From positions 864,501 through 928,500 of the forward strand of contig NZ_CP073581.1 of NCBI RefSeq assembly GCF_018200035.1: 64,000 bases of DNA, written 5' to 3'. Origin of the DNA: Sulfitobacter albidus (lineage in GTDB: Bacteria; Pseudomonadota; Alphaproteobacteria; Rhodobacterales; Rhodobacteraceae). Position numbers and translations under genes: made by a program. The notes beneath the pieces are model-generated. The model was not told the origin of the DNA. It saw only the letters and a program-made list of their open reading frames with translations, and made no database searches. Positions 8,760 through 17,642 of the stretch are shown piece by piece; position 1 is the stretch's first letter; every line of letters begins with the position of its first letter.

Positions 8760-9633
8760 GCACATCCACCCCCTTGGCCGTTTCTGGGCCGAATTTCGCG
8801 AAAACAAGATCGCCGTCGGCGCGCTGATCGTCTGCGGCCTGATGATCGCGCTGGCGGTGTTCGCGCCGCTGGTGTCGCCGCAGAACCCTTATGATCTGGG
8901 CAATCTGAGCCTGATGGACAGCCGCCGCCCGCCGGGCTTCGTGGGCTCGGGCGGCTATACGCATCTGCTGGGCACCGACCCGCAGGGGCGCGACCTGCTG
9001 AGCGCGATCTTCTACGGGCTGCGCATCTCGATCCAGATCGGCATCGCTGCGGGGGTCGTGGCGCTGAGCATCGGCACAGCACTTGGCATCACGGCGGCCT
9101 ATTTCGGCGGGCGGATCGAGACGCTGATCATGCGCATTGTCGATCTGCAACTGAGCTTTCCCGCGATCCTGCTGGCGCTGGTGCTGGTGGCCCTTCTGGG
9201 GCAGGGCAAGGGGCAGCTCATTGGTGCGCTGGTCGCAGCGCAATACGCCTATTTCGCGCGCACCGCCTACGGCGCGGCAAAGTCCGAGCGGCGCAAGGAT
9301 TACGTCGAGGCCGCCCTTGCCACCCCGCTGAAATCGCGCGTGGTGATCCTGCGCCATATCCTGCCCAACTGCATGCCGCCGCTGATCGTGGTCGCCACCG
9401 TGCAGATCGCCAATTCCATCTCGCTCGAGGCGACGCTGAGCTTTCTGGGCCTTGGCCTGCCGGTGACGGAGCCATCGCTCGGAATGCTCATTTCCAACGG
9501 CTTTCCCTACATGATGTCGGGCCGCTACTGGATCTCGATCTACCCCGGTATCGCGCTCATCATCCTGATCGTTGCCATCAACATCGTGGGCGACCAGGTG
9601 CGCGATCAGTTTAACCCGAGGTTGCGCAAATGA
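8756..9633 (+). CDS. ABC transporter permease (DppC type), one-base frameshift in codon 5-6 region
   Basis: The ATG at 8756 overlaps the previous stop, but as given it reads only 23 codons. The coding frame of the permease is one base off, and its first in-frame ATG is at 8842. Adding one C to the run at 8769-8773 joins MSTSTPLGRFW to AEFRENKIAVGALIV, which is the normal cytoplasmic start of DppC-type permeases. The restored length is 292 residues. Further signatures are GTDPQGRDLLSAIFYGLRIS, the EAA loop (VEAALATPLKSRVVILRHILPN) and GMLISNGFPYM near the end. It pairs with the DppB-type permease. The gene ends in ATGA overlap with the first ATPase gene. Confidence 0.88.
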
Positions 9634-10604
9634 GTGTTCTGGCCGTCGAAAACCTGCGCACCGAGTTCTTTACCCGCGCGGGCACCCTGCGCGCGGTCAA
9701 CGACGTCTCCTTCACGCTTGAGCGGGGGGAGATTCTGGGTCTCGTCGGCGAAAGCGGATCGGGCAAGACCGTGACCGGCTTTTCGCTGCTGGGTCTGGTC
9801 GACGCACCCGGACGCATTACCGGCGGGTCCGTAAAACTGGGCGGGACAGAGCTGGTGGGCATGGCGCAGGACGATCTGCGCGCGCGGCGCGGGCGCGAGA
9901 TTTCGATGATCTTTCAGGATCCCATCGCCACGCTGAACCCGATGCTGAGCATCGGCCAGCAGATGCGCATGGCGCTTGAGGCGCACGAAAAACTCTCCCG
10001 CCGTGCGGCGGATGCACGCGCGGCCGAGGCGCTGGGCCGCGTGGGCATCCCGTCGCCCGCCGCGAGGCTGAAGGCCTATCCGCACCAGTTCTCGGGCGGG
10101 ATGCGTCAGCGGGTGGCCATCGCCATCGCGCTGCTGCACAGCCCTTCGGTGATCGTGGCGGACGAGCCCACGACCGCGCTCGATGTTTCGATCCAGGCGC
10201 AGATCCTGCATCAGGTCAAGGAACTCGCCGCCGAAACGGGCACTGCCGTGATCTGGATCAGCCATGATCTGGCGGTTGTCTCATCGCTCGCGTCCAAGCT
10301 GTTGGTCATGTACGCGGGCAGGGTGGTCGAGCAGGGCCCGACGGCGGCCTTGCTGCGCGATCCGCGCCATCCCTATACCCGCGGGCTGATCGACAGCCTG
10401 CCGGCCTCGACCTCGCCCGGTGAGCTGTTGGCGCAGGTGCCCGGCACCACGCCCTCGTTGCTGGCACTGCCACCCGGCTGCCCCTTTGCACCGCGCTGCG
10501 CGCGCAGCGCGGATGCCTGCACCACCATGCCGGACCCCACGGAGGAGGCCGGACGCAGCTATCGTTGCCACGTGCCCGTTGGCGCGCAAGGAGCCGTCGC
10601 ATGA
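9630..10604 (+). CDS. ABC transporter ATP-binding protein (DppD/OppD type)
   Basis: 324 residues. Walker A is GESGSGKT (near residue 40), the signature is FSGGMRQRVAIAIAL, Walker B is VIVADEPTTALD and the switch is ISHDLAVV. The C-terminus holds the oligopeptide-transporter extension with PGCPFAPRCARSADAC. Its cysteines are of the kind that bind an iron-sulfur cluster in some OppD/DppD proteins. It hydrolyses ATP to drive the two permeases. Start and stop both overlap neighbours by ATGA. Confidence 0.93.
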   Translation: MSVLAVENLRTEFFTRAGTLRAVNDVSFTLERGEILGLVGESGSGKTVTGFSLLGLVDAPGRITGGSVKLGGTELVGMAQDDLRARRGREISMIFQDPIATLNPMLSIGQQMRMALEAHEKLSRRAADARAAEALGRVGIPSPAARLKAYPHQFSGGMRQRVAIAIALLHSPSVIVADEPTTALDVSIQAQILHQVKELAAETGTAVIWISHDLAVVSSLASKLLVMYAGRVVEQGPTAALLRDPRHPYTRGLIDSLPASTSPGELLAQVPGTTPSLLALPPGCPFAPRCARSADACTTMPDPTEEAGRSYRCHVPVGAQGAVA

Positions 10605-11593
10605 AGGATTTTCTGAACGTCGCAGATGTCTCGCGCCGCTTTGGCCCGCAGCTGAGCCTTGGCGACCGCATCGCGGCCAAGCTGGGCGCAAATGTCGAGA
10701 CACGCGTGGTGCACGCGGTCGACGGCGTCGCGCTGACGGTGCGGCAGGGCGAAACGCTGGGCCTTGTGGGGGAAAGCGGCTGTGGGAAATCCACGTTGGG
10801 CCGGGTGATGGCCGGCATCCTGCCGCCGTCGGAGGGGGATGTGACGCTGGACGGCGCACCGGTCATGCGCGGCGGGGTCAAGACGACGACGCGGGTACAG
10901 ACCGTGTTTCAGGATCCCTTCGCCAGCCTCGATCCGCGCATGAAGGTCGGCGACGCGGTGGCCGAGGGGCCCATCGCGCACGGGCTGACCACCAAGGCCG
11001 AGGCCAAAACATACGTTGCCGACTGGTTCGCGCGCGTGGGGCTGGACCCCCATTGGGCCGACCGCTATCCGCACCAGTTCTCGGGCGGGCAGCGCCAGCG
11101 CCTGGCGATTGCGCGCGCGCTGGCCATGCAGCCCGATCTGCTGATCTGTGATGAGCCGGTCGCCTCGCTCGATGTCTCGATCCAGGCGCAGATCATCAAC
11201 CTGTTTCTTGAATTACGCCGCGATCTGGGCCTCACCTGCGTGTTCATCAGCCATGATCTGTCGGTGGTCGAGCATGTGAGCGACCGCGTGGCCGTGATGT
11301 ATCTTGGCCGCATCGTCGAGCTGGGGGAGACACAGGCCGTATTCGACAACCCCGCACACCCCTATACGCGGGCGCTTTTGGCGTCGGTGCCGAAACTGGT
11401 GCTCGACGGGGACGAGTTGGTCACGTTTCAGGCGATCGAGGGGGAGGTGCCATCGCCGCTGTCGCCTCCGCCGGGGTGCCACTACAACCCGCGATGCCCC
11501 TTGGCGGATGCGGGCTGCGCGCGCGAGGTGCCTGCATTTCGCGCGCTTGACGGCGCGCGTTCGGTCGCGTGCCACCACCCGCTCCGGGATTGA
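10601..11593 (+). CDS. ABC transporter ATP-binding protein (DppF/OppF type)
   Basis: 330 residues from the ATG at 10601, in ATGA overlap with the previous gene; an upstream in-frame GTG is less likely. Walker A is GESGCGKST, the signature FSGGQRQRLAIARAL, Walker B LLICDEPVASLD, and FISHDLSVV follows. The oligopeptide-transporter C-terminal domain with GCHYNPRCPLADAGC is present. It forms the second half of the ATPase pair. This completes a five-gene importer (binding protein, two permeases, two ATPases), all on one transcript. Confidence 0.93.
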   Translation: MKDFLNVADVSRRFGPQLSLGDRIAAKLGANVETRVVHAVDGVALTVRQGETLGLVGESGCGKSTLGRVMAGILPPSEGDVTLDGAPVMRGGVKTTTRVQTVFQDPFASLDPRMKVGDAVAEGPIAHGLTTKAEAKTYVADWFARVGLDPHWADRYPHQFSGGQRQRLAIARALAMQPDLLICDEPVASLDVSIQAQIINLFLELRRDLGLTCVFISHDLSVVEHVSDRVAVMYLGRIVELGETQAVFDNPAHPYTRALLASVPKLVLDGDELVTFQAIEGEVPSPLSPPPGCHYNPRCPLADAGCAREVPAFRALDGARSVACHHPLRD

Positions 11594-11678
11594 GAACAAA
11601 CCCGGAATAAGCGCTTGTGCCGGAGGGAGGCTGGGGGGATGATGCACGCTCTGGATCCCTTCACCCGAGAGCCTTCGT

Positions 11679-12815
11679 ATGTTCCGCTTTCTGCACAGCT
11701 CCGATCTGCACCTTGGCAAACCCTTTGGCGGTTTTGACGATGATGCGCGCGGGCGGTTGCGCGCGGCGCGCGAGGATGTGTTCGGCAGGCTGGCGCAGGC
11801 CGCGCGGGACGGGGGCGCAGGGGTGGTTCTGCTGGCTGGCGATACCTTCGATCAGGAAACGCCCACGCCGCGCATCCTGCGCCACGCGCGCAACGCCATG
11901 GCACAGAACGCAGACATCACATGGGTGCTGATGCCGGGCAATCACGACAGCCTCGCGGCGACGGTTCTGTGGAGCACGCTGGCGCAGGACCGTCCCGACA
12001 ATCTGATCCTCGCGACCGATCCGTCGCCGATTGCCCTGGGGGCCGCCACAGTGCTGCCCGCGCCCTGCACCGTGCGCAGCCCCGGGCGCGATCTGACCGA
12101 AACCATGGATCAGCCCACGCCGGAGGGGCAGATCCGCGTCGGGCTGGGGCACGGCGGCATCACCGATTTTGCGGCCCTCGGGCAGGCGGCGCCGGAGGGG
12201 CCGCGCGGGGTGATCGCGCCCGACCGGGCGGCGCGTGCCGGATTGGATTATCTGGGCCTGGGCGATTGGCACGGGCAGATACGCATCGACGCGCGCAGCT
12301 GGTACTCCGGCACGCCCGAGCCCGACAGCTTCAAGCATGACGTGCAAGGGCAGGCGCTTCTGGTCGAGATCGCCGCACCGGGCGCCGCCCCTCGGGTCGC
12401 ACCGGTGGCCACCGGCGCGCTGCATTGGCACGCCAGCCTGCTCAGCCTTACGCCGGGGGAGGATGTGCCCGCCCTGATCGAGACGATGCTGCCGCCGCGC
12501 GACCGGCGGCACGGCACGCTTTTGCGCCTGCGCGCCGAGGGACGGCTGAGCGTCGGCGAGCGGCGCGCCCTTGCCCGTGCGCTGGATGCGAGCAGCCCGG
12601 ATTTTCTGTCGGCGGATGTGGACCTTGACGGGCTGACGACACTGCACAGCGATGCCGATATCGAGGCGCTGGATCCCACGGGGGGCGCGCTCCGACAGGC
12701 GGCACAAAGCCTCGGCGCGCAGGCCGTCGATCCCGATCTGTCACGCGGCGACCGTGAGGAGGCGCGCCACGCGCTTGATCTGCTGCACGCGCTGGCGGCA
12801 GAGGTGGCGCCATGA
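11679..12815 (+). CDS. DNA repair exonuclease, YhaO/SbcD-like metallophosphoesterase
   Basis: 378 residues with the calcineurin-type phosphoesterase motifs in order: SSDLHLGKPF (1-20), LAGDTFDQE (about 48-56), MPGNHDS (about 85-91), GHGG and LGDWHG. These bind two metal ions, as in Mre11/SbcD nucleases. The C-terminal half is the capping and partner-binding region. The next gene overlaps by ATGA and encodes a large coiled-coil ATPase, which gives an Mre11/Rad50-like pair of the YhaO/YhaN type. A role in processing DNA ends is inferred from the family. Confidence 0.85.
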   Translation: MFRFLHSSDLHLGKPFGGFDDDARGRLRAAREDVFGRLAQAARDGGAGVVLLAGDTFDQETPTPRILRHARNAMAQNADITWVLMPGNHDSLAATVLWSTLAQDRPDNLILATDPSPIALGAATVLPAPCTVRSPGRDLTETMDQPTPEGQIRVGLGHGGITDFAALGQAAPEGPRGVIAPDRAARAGLDYLGLGDWHGQIRIDARSWYSGTPEPDSFKHDVQGQALLVEIAAPGAAPRVAPVATGALHWHASLLSLTPGEDVPALIETMLPPRDRRHGTLLRLRAEGRLSVGERRALARALDASSPDFLSADVDLDGLTTLHSDADIEALDPTGGALRQAAQSLGAQAVDPDLSRGDREEARHALDLLHALAAEVAP

Positions 12816-15424
12816 AGCTGCGCGCGATCACGCTCGAAAACGTGCGCAAATTCGCGGGCCAGCGCGCCGAGCTCAGCGGCATCGGGGATGGTATCAACCT
12901 CATCAGCGAGGCCAATGAGACCGGCAAGTCCACCTTTTTTGACGCGCTGCACGCGCTGATGTTCACCAAGTACAACGCGACCGGCAAGGAGGTGAGATCC
13001 CTGCGCCCGGCCTCGGGCGGGGCGGTCCGGGTGCGCGCGCAGATCGAACTGCCCGAGGGTCTGTTCACCTTCGAGAAAAGCTTTGCCAGCCAGCAGCGCG
13101 CGGTGGTGCGCGGCGGCGACGGGCAGGTCATCGCGCAGGATGACGAGGCGGAGCGCTGGGCCGCGCACCTGCTTGGCACCGGGATTGCGGGGCCCGCGGG
13201 GCTTTTGTGGGTGCGCCAGGGCGTGACGGGGCTTGAAACGGGCGTCAAAAGCGAAAACGCGCAGTCACACGAGACGCGCAAGACCTTGCTGTCCTCGGTG
13301 GCGGGGGAGATCGACATGGTCACTGGCGGGCGCCGCATGGACCGGGTGATTGCGTCGGCGCAGAGTGCATTCGACGCGCTGGCCACGGCAACGGGCCGCC
13401 CGCGCGCCAATGGTCCCTGGGCCGAGGCGATCACGGAGGCGGACCGTCTGGGCGCGCTGCGCGACGGTCTGGCGAGCGAGGTTGCGGGCTTGCGCGATGC
13501 GCTCGACCGGCGCACCGCGGTCGCGCGGCAGTTGGCGGACCTCAGCGATGCCGAGCGGCAGGACGCGCGGGCGCGATCCCTGGCGCAGGCCGAGGAGGCG
13601 TTCGCGCAGGCACAGGCCCATGCCGCACGCGTAGAGGCGGCGCGTAAGGATGCTACCCTTGCCGCGTTGCAAAGGGATGCGGCGCAGGGCGCGCTGGACG
13701 GGTTGCTTGAGCGCCAGCGCAGCTCCACCGAAACCGCGGCAACGCTGGACGCGGCAGAGGGGGCACAGACTGCCGCACAAGCGGTGCTGGATCAGGCGCA
13801 GGGGCGCGCCGACGCGGCACAACGACACGCGACCGAGGCGCGCCGCAGCGCGGATGCGTTGCGCGCGGCCCAGGCACGGGCGGGTCAGCACGCGCTGCAC
13901 GCCGAATTGCGCAAATCGTTGGAGGGGGCGCAAGCGCGCGTCGTCGAGGCAGAAACGCAGCGTGTCGCGGCCGAGCGTGCGCGCGCGGCACTGGCCCCGA
14001 TGCGCGTGACGCCGGCCGTACTGGAGGGGATCGAGCGGGCGGCGCAGGCCGCACAGCGGGTGCAGGCGGGACAGGCCGGTGCCTCTATCGTCGTGCACTA
14101 CAGCGGCGCCGCCCGCATCACCCATGACGGCAACGCACTGCCCGAGGGTCGGCACGCGCTCAGCGGGCCCGTGCGGTTCGATCTGCCGGGGATCGGGACG
14201 CTTGATCTTGATCCGGGTGAGGATGAGGCGGCGCCGGATCAGGCGCGCGCGCAGAGCGCTTTCGCGGCAGCGCTGGCCGAGGCGGATATGCCTGATCTGG
14301 ACACGGCGCGGGCCGCCGGGCGCACCCGCGAAGACGCCGAGCGCGCCATGGCGCTTGCGCAGGGGCGCCTGACGGTTCTCGCGCCCGACGGGCTTGATCC
14401 GCTGCGCGCTGAAGTCGCGCGGATCGAGGATGAACTGGCCCGTCTGGGCACGCCGCAGGAGGCGGATGCCGCCCCCGCCGACCCGGAGACGCTGGCACAG
14501 GCCGTGCGCGATGAAGCGCAAACAGCCGCCGATCTTGAGGAGGCCAACGCGGTATTGAACGGTGCGCGCCTGGCACACGAGCGCGCCCGGATCGGGCTGG
14601 AGGACGCGACACGCGACCACGCCGCAGCCCGTGCCGCCATCGGCGCGCAGGAAGAGGCCGCCGAGGCGGAGCGCAGCGCGAGCCGGACGCTTGCGCAGGC
14701 GCAGGCGCTCTGTGCGGAGCGGGACGGGGCGCTGGATGAGGTCATCGCGCAGGCCCCCGATCACGACACCATCGCCGCCGAGCTTGCGCGCGCGCGCGGC
14801 GCCGTCGAGGCCGCGCAGGAAGAGACGGCCCGCCTGCGGCAGGAGCGCAGCGAGTTGGACGGGCGCATCCGCAGCAAGGCCGACGACGGGCTGGAGGAGC
14901 GGCTGGAAGAGACCCGCGCCCGCGCCGAGACTGCCGAGGCGCGGGCCGCGCGTTTCGCGCGCGAGGCGGCGGCGCTGCGCCGCTTGCTCGACACGCTGGC
15001 GCAGACCCGTGGCGCCGCACAGGAGGCCTATTTCGGGCCCATTCAGGCCGAACTTGCGCCGCTGCTCGCGATCCTGCACGAGGATGCCGCGCTCAGCTTT
15101 GATCCGGCCACGCTGCTGCCCACGGGGATGCAGCGCGGTGACACGCCCGAAGCGCTCACGCAGCTGAGCGGCGGCACACAGGAGCAGATCGCCGTGCTGA
15201 CGCGGCTTGCGTTCGCGCGGCTGTTCGCGCGGCAGGGCACGCCGGTGCCGGTGATCCTCGACGATGCGCTGGTCTATTCCGATGATGACCGGATCGAGCG
15301 GATGTTCACCGCGCTGCACCGCGTGGCGCTGGATCAGCAGGTGATCGTGTTTACCTGCCGTCAGCGCGCCTTTGCCGGGTTGGGCGGCGCGCGTCCACAG
15401 CTGACGGTTGCGCCGATTGACTGA
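12812..15424 (+). CDS. YhaN-like SMC-type AAA ATPase
   Basis: 870 residues. The N-terminal ATP-binding half has NETGKSTFFDAL (Lys at about residue 39). A long Ala/Glu/Arg-rich coiled-coil region follows (about residues 200-760). The C-terminal half carries the ABC signature LSGGTQEQIAVLTRLAFARL and Walker B VILDDALVYSD. I see no CxxC zinc hook in the coiled coil, which separates it from classic Rad50/SbcC and fits the YhaN branch. It is translated in overlap with the nuclease gene and should act with it on DNA ends. The very Ala/Arg-rich composition reflects the high GC content. Confidence 0.83.
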   Translation: MKLRAITLENVRKFAGQRAELSGIGDGINLISEANETGKSTFFDALHALMFTKYNATGKEVRSLRPASGGAVRVRAQIELPEGLFTFEKSFASQQRAVVRGGDGQVIAQDDEAERWAAHLLGTGIAGPAGLLWVRQGVTGLETGVKSENAQSHETRKTLLSSVAGEIDMVTGGRRMDRVIASAQSAFDALATATGRPRANGPWAEAITEADRLGALRDGLASEVAGLRDALDRRTAVARQLADLSDAERQDARARSLAQAEEAFAQAQAHAARVEAARKDATLAALQRDAAQGALDGLLERQRSSTETAATLDAAEGAQTAAQAVLDQAQGRADAAQRHATEARRSADALRAAQARAGQHALHAELRKSLEGAQARVVEAETQRVAAERARAALAPMRVTPAVLEGIERAAQAAQRVQAGQAGASIVVHYSGAARITHDGNALPEGRHALSGPVRFDLPGIGTLDLDPGEDEAAPDQARAQSAFAAALAEADMPDLDTARAAGRTREDAERAMALAQGRLTVLAPDGLDPLRAEVARIEDELARLGTPQEADAAPADPETLAQAVRDEAQTAADLEEANAVLNGARLAHERARIGLEDATRDHAAARAAIGAQEEAAEAERSASRTLAQAQALCAERDGALDEVIAQAPDHDTIAAELARARGAVEAAQEETARLRQERSELDGRIRSKADDGLEERLEETRARAETAEARAARFAREAAALRRLLDTLAQTRGAAQEAYFGPIQAELAPLLAILHEDAALSFDPATLLPTGMQRGDTPEALTQLSGGTQEQIAVLTRLAFARLFARQGTPVPVILDDALVYSDDDRIERMFTALHRVALDQQVIVFTCRQRAFAGLGGARPQLTVAPID

Positions 15425-15487
15425 TAATGCGGCACGGGTGCCGTGCGGCTCAGGAAAGCCTTTCGTGGCGGGCGCGGCTGTGCTGAT

Positions 15488-16351
15488 ATGGTGGGGTGTT
15501 TAAGCAAAGGGTTTGATATCAAACAACTCCGCCCCTCCGATCTGACACCGGTTGCCGCCCCGCGCGCCATCGGCGCCGTGGCGCTTGCGCTGGCGCCGCG
15601 TGGTGGGGCAACGCGGGTGGCGAACCTGCGCCAGTCGGGATGCCTGAAATGCATCCTGCCGCGGGTGTTTGGCCCGCAGGCCGAAGCGGTGGTGGTCAAT
15701 ACCGCAGGCGGGGTGACGGGCGGCGATGATCTGGATCTGCGGATCACGCTGGCCGGGGGAAGCGATGTTCGCGTAACCACCCAGGCGGCGGAGCGGATCT
15801 ACCGCAGCGCCGATGGCACGCCGGGGCGGATCGCCACCCGCGTTGAGGTCGGGGCAGGCGCGCGGCTGCATTGGCTGCCGCAAGAGACGATCCTGTTTGA
15901 CCGCGCCGCACTCGACCGGCGTTTGCATATCTCGCTTGCGCCCGATGCCCGTCTGCTGGCGGTCGAGACGCATGTGATGGGCCGCGCGGCGATGGGCGAG
16001 GTTGTGCACGATCTGGCGCTGCACGACCGCATCGCGGTGGACCGCGTGGGCGTGCCGCTGGTGCGCGACGGGGTGCGCCTTCACGGCGACGCCGATGCGG
16101 TGCTTGCCGCTGCCGCCACGGGCGGCGGGGCAGGCGCCATTGCCACGTTGATCTACGTTGCCCCCGATGCCGCCGCACAGCTGCCCGCGATCCGTGCCAT
16201 GCTGCCCGAAACGGCGGGCGTCAGCCTGCGCGGCGAGGATACCCTGCTGCTGCGGGCCCTTGCGCCCGACAGCCTGAGCCTGCGGCGCGGGATGATCCCC
16301 GTGCTCGAACGGCTCGCCACCCATTCCCTGCCATCTGTCTGGAGGCTCTGA
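15488..16351 (+). CDS. ureD: urease accessory protein UreD
   Basis: 287 residues from the ATG at 15488; an in-frame GTG at 15443 would add 15 residues rich in Arg and Gly and is less likely. Family motifs are [36 protein letters not shown] and the [12 protein letters not shown] segment. UreD (UreH) is the scaffold that binds apo-urease and recruits UreF and UreG during nickel insertion. It is the first gene of the urease operon, and its stop overlaps the ureA start by one base (TGATG). Confidence 0.93.
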   Translation: MVGCLSKGFDIKQLRPSDLTPVAAPRAIGAVALALAPRGGATRVANLRQSGCLKCILPRVFGPQAEAVVVNTAGGVTGGDDLDLRITLAGGSDVRVTTQAAERIYRSADGTPGRIATRVEVGAGARLHWLPQETILFDRAALDRRLHISLAPDARLLAVETHVMGRAAMGEVVHDLALHDRIAVDRVGVPLVRDGVRLHGDADAVLAAAATGGGAGAIATLIYVAPDAAAQLPAIRAMLPETAGVSLRGEDTLLLRALAPDSLSLRRGMIPVLERLATHSLPSVWRL

Positions 16352-16653
16352 TGAACCTGACCCCCCGCGAAAAAGATAAACTGCTGGTCGCCATGGCCGC
16401 CGAGGTCGCGCGCAAGCGCCTCGCGCGCGGCGTGAAGCTCAACCACCCCGAGGCGATCGCACTGATTACCGATGCGGTGGTCGAGGGCGCGCGCGACGGG
16501 CGGTCGGTCGCCGACATGATGGAGGCCGGCGGCCATATCGTCACCCGCGATCAATGCATGGACGGCGTGGCCGAGATGATCCACGAGGTCCAGGTCGAGG
16601 CGACCTTTCCCGACGGCACCAAACTGGTGACCGTGCACGACCCGATCAGATAG
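16351..16653 (+). CDS. ureA: urease gamma subunit
   Basis: 100 residues, the standard length for UreA. Begins [20 protein letters not shown] and contains HPEAIALI, the SVADMM segment and [20 protein letters not shown], all conserved in the gamma subunit. It assembles with the beta and alpha subunits to form the urea-hydrolysing enzyme. A GGAG lies ten bases before the start inside the end of ureD. Confidence 0.97.
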   Translation: MNLTPREKDKLLVAMAAEVARKRLARGVKLNHPEAIALITDAVVEGARDGRSVADMMEAGGHIVTRDQCMDGVAEMIHEVQVEATFPDGTKLVTVHDPIR

Positions 16654-16662
16654 GAGGCCGCG

Positions 16663-16968
16663 ATGATCCCCGGAGAACTGATGCCCGCCGAGGGCGAGAT
16701 CACGCTCAACGCAGGTGCCGACGCGATCACGCTGGAGGTGGCCAATACCGGCGACCGCCCCGTGCAGGTCGGCAGCCACTACCATTTTGCCGAAACCAAC
16801 CCGGCGCTGGAGTTTGACCGCGATGCGGCGCGCGGACATCGGCTCGACATCGCGGCGGGCACCGCCGTGCGGTTCGAGCCGGGCCAGCGGCGCGAGGTCA
16901 CGCTGATCCCCTTTGGCGGCGCGCGGCGGGTGTTTGGATTTAACGCACAGGTCATGGGGGACTTATGA
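16663..16968 (+). CDS. ureB: urease beta subunit
   Basis: 101 residues. Begins [16 protein letters not shown], followed by [19 protein letters not shown] and the C-terminal [16 protein letters not shown], the normal UreB pattern. A GAGG ribosome site precedes the start nine bases after ureA. The stop overlaps the next small gene by ATGA. Confidence 0.97.
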   Translation: MIPGELMPAEGEITLNAGADAITLEVANTGDRPVQVGSHYHFAETNPALEFDRDAARGHRLDIAAGTAVRFEPGQRREVTLIPFGGARRVFGFNAQVMGDL

Positions 16969-17276
16969 AAAAGCGCTACGATCCGATGAAAGCTTTTGCC
17001 AACGGTCTTGAGGTTAGCATGGTCATGGCAGAGGCGCAGGCGGTCGTCGGGATGCGGCTGATGGGCATGGCGGGCCTGTGGTCCGTCACCCCATATGAGG
17101 ACCGCCGCATGATCGAGGAAAAGACCGATGCGCTCGTCAAATCCTACACGGCGGCCAACCGCGCGATGATGAACGGCGGCGACGCGGATGACATCGCCGC
17201 CGCCGCGATCAAACCCATCCGCGCGCGCACCCGCGCCAACCGGCGGCGGCTGACCAAACGGGGGGTGAAGGCATGA
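16965..17276 (+). CDS. small conserved protein inserted in the urease operon (function unknown)
   Basis: 103 residues with overlaps at both ends (ATGA with ureB; GTGAAGGCATGAGG region with the next gene). The N-terminal half is Met-rich ([23 protein letters not shown]) and looks like amphipathic helices. The C-terminus is strongly basic ([18 protein letters not shown]). Similar small proteins occur between urease structural genes in Rhodobacteraceae and are sometimes labelled antifreeze protein, a label I would not trust. The shape recalls phasin-like helical proteins. Constant placement in the operon suggests a role linked to urease or urea use, but no function is known to me. Confidence 0.7.
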   Translation: MKKRYDPMKAFANGLEVSMVMAEAQAVVGMRLMGMAGLWSVTPYEDRRMIEEKTDALVKSYTAANRAMMNGGDADDIAAAAIKPIRARTRANRRRLTKRGVKA

Positions 17277-17641
17277 GGCGCGCGGTTCTTGCTGCGGCGC
17301 TGTGCCTTGCCGCGCCGATGGTGCAGGCCCAGACCGCCGCCGAATGCATCGCTCCCCAACAGCAGCAGCTGATGAACGCCTGCGCGGCCAAGGACTACCG
17401 CGAGGCGGATGCCGCGCTGAACCGCGCGTGGGGGCCTGCGAAGGACTTTGGCGACCGGATCGGCGTCGGCGGTGATCTGCTCGACGCGCAGCGCGCGTGG
17501 CTGGCCTACCGCGATGCGGCCTGCGCGGTGCACGCCAGCCCGTTCGAGGGCGGATCGCTGCAACCGCTGATCCTGTCCACCTGCCTGACGGACCTCACCG
17601 TCGCCCGCACGAAGCTCCTGCTCGAATTTCACGGATACTGA
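17273..17641 (+). CDS. secreted DUF1311/LprI-like protein
   Basis: 122 residues with a signal peptide ([20 protein letters not shown], cleavage after VQA). The mature part has four cysteines (AECIAP, NACAAK, AACAVH, STCLTD). It also shows the pattern [23 protein letters not shown] followed by [14 protein letters not shown], which defines the DUF1311/LprI family of periplasmic proteins, some of which inhibit lysozyme. It sits between ureB and ureC in the urease operon by ATGA overlap. Why a periplasmic protein is co-made with cytoplasmic urease is unclear. Confidence 0.8.
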   Translation: MRRAVLAAALCLAAPMVQAQTAAECIAPQQQQLMNACAAKDYREADAALNRAWGPAKDFGDRIGVGGDLLDAQRAWLAYRDAACAVHASPFEGGSLQPLILSTCLTDLTVARTKLLLEFHGY

Positions 17642-17642
17642 C

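Noticed and set aside
13265..15319. 684-codon minus-strand open frame opposite the YhaN-like gene
   Set aside because: A shadow of Ala/Arg-rich coiled-coil coding sequence; no start context and no family features.
15443..15487. GTG at 15443 as ureD start
   Set aside because: Adds residues with no family match; the ATG at 15488 gives the expected length.
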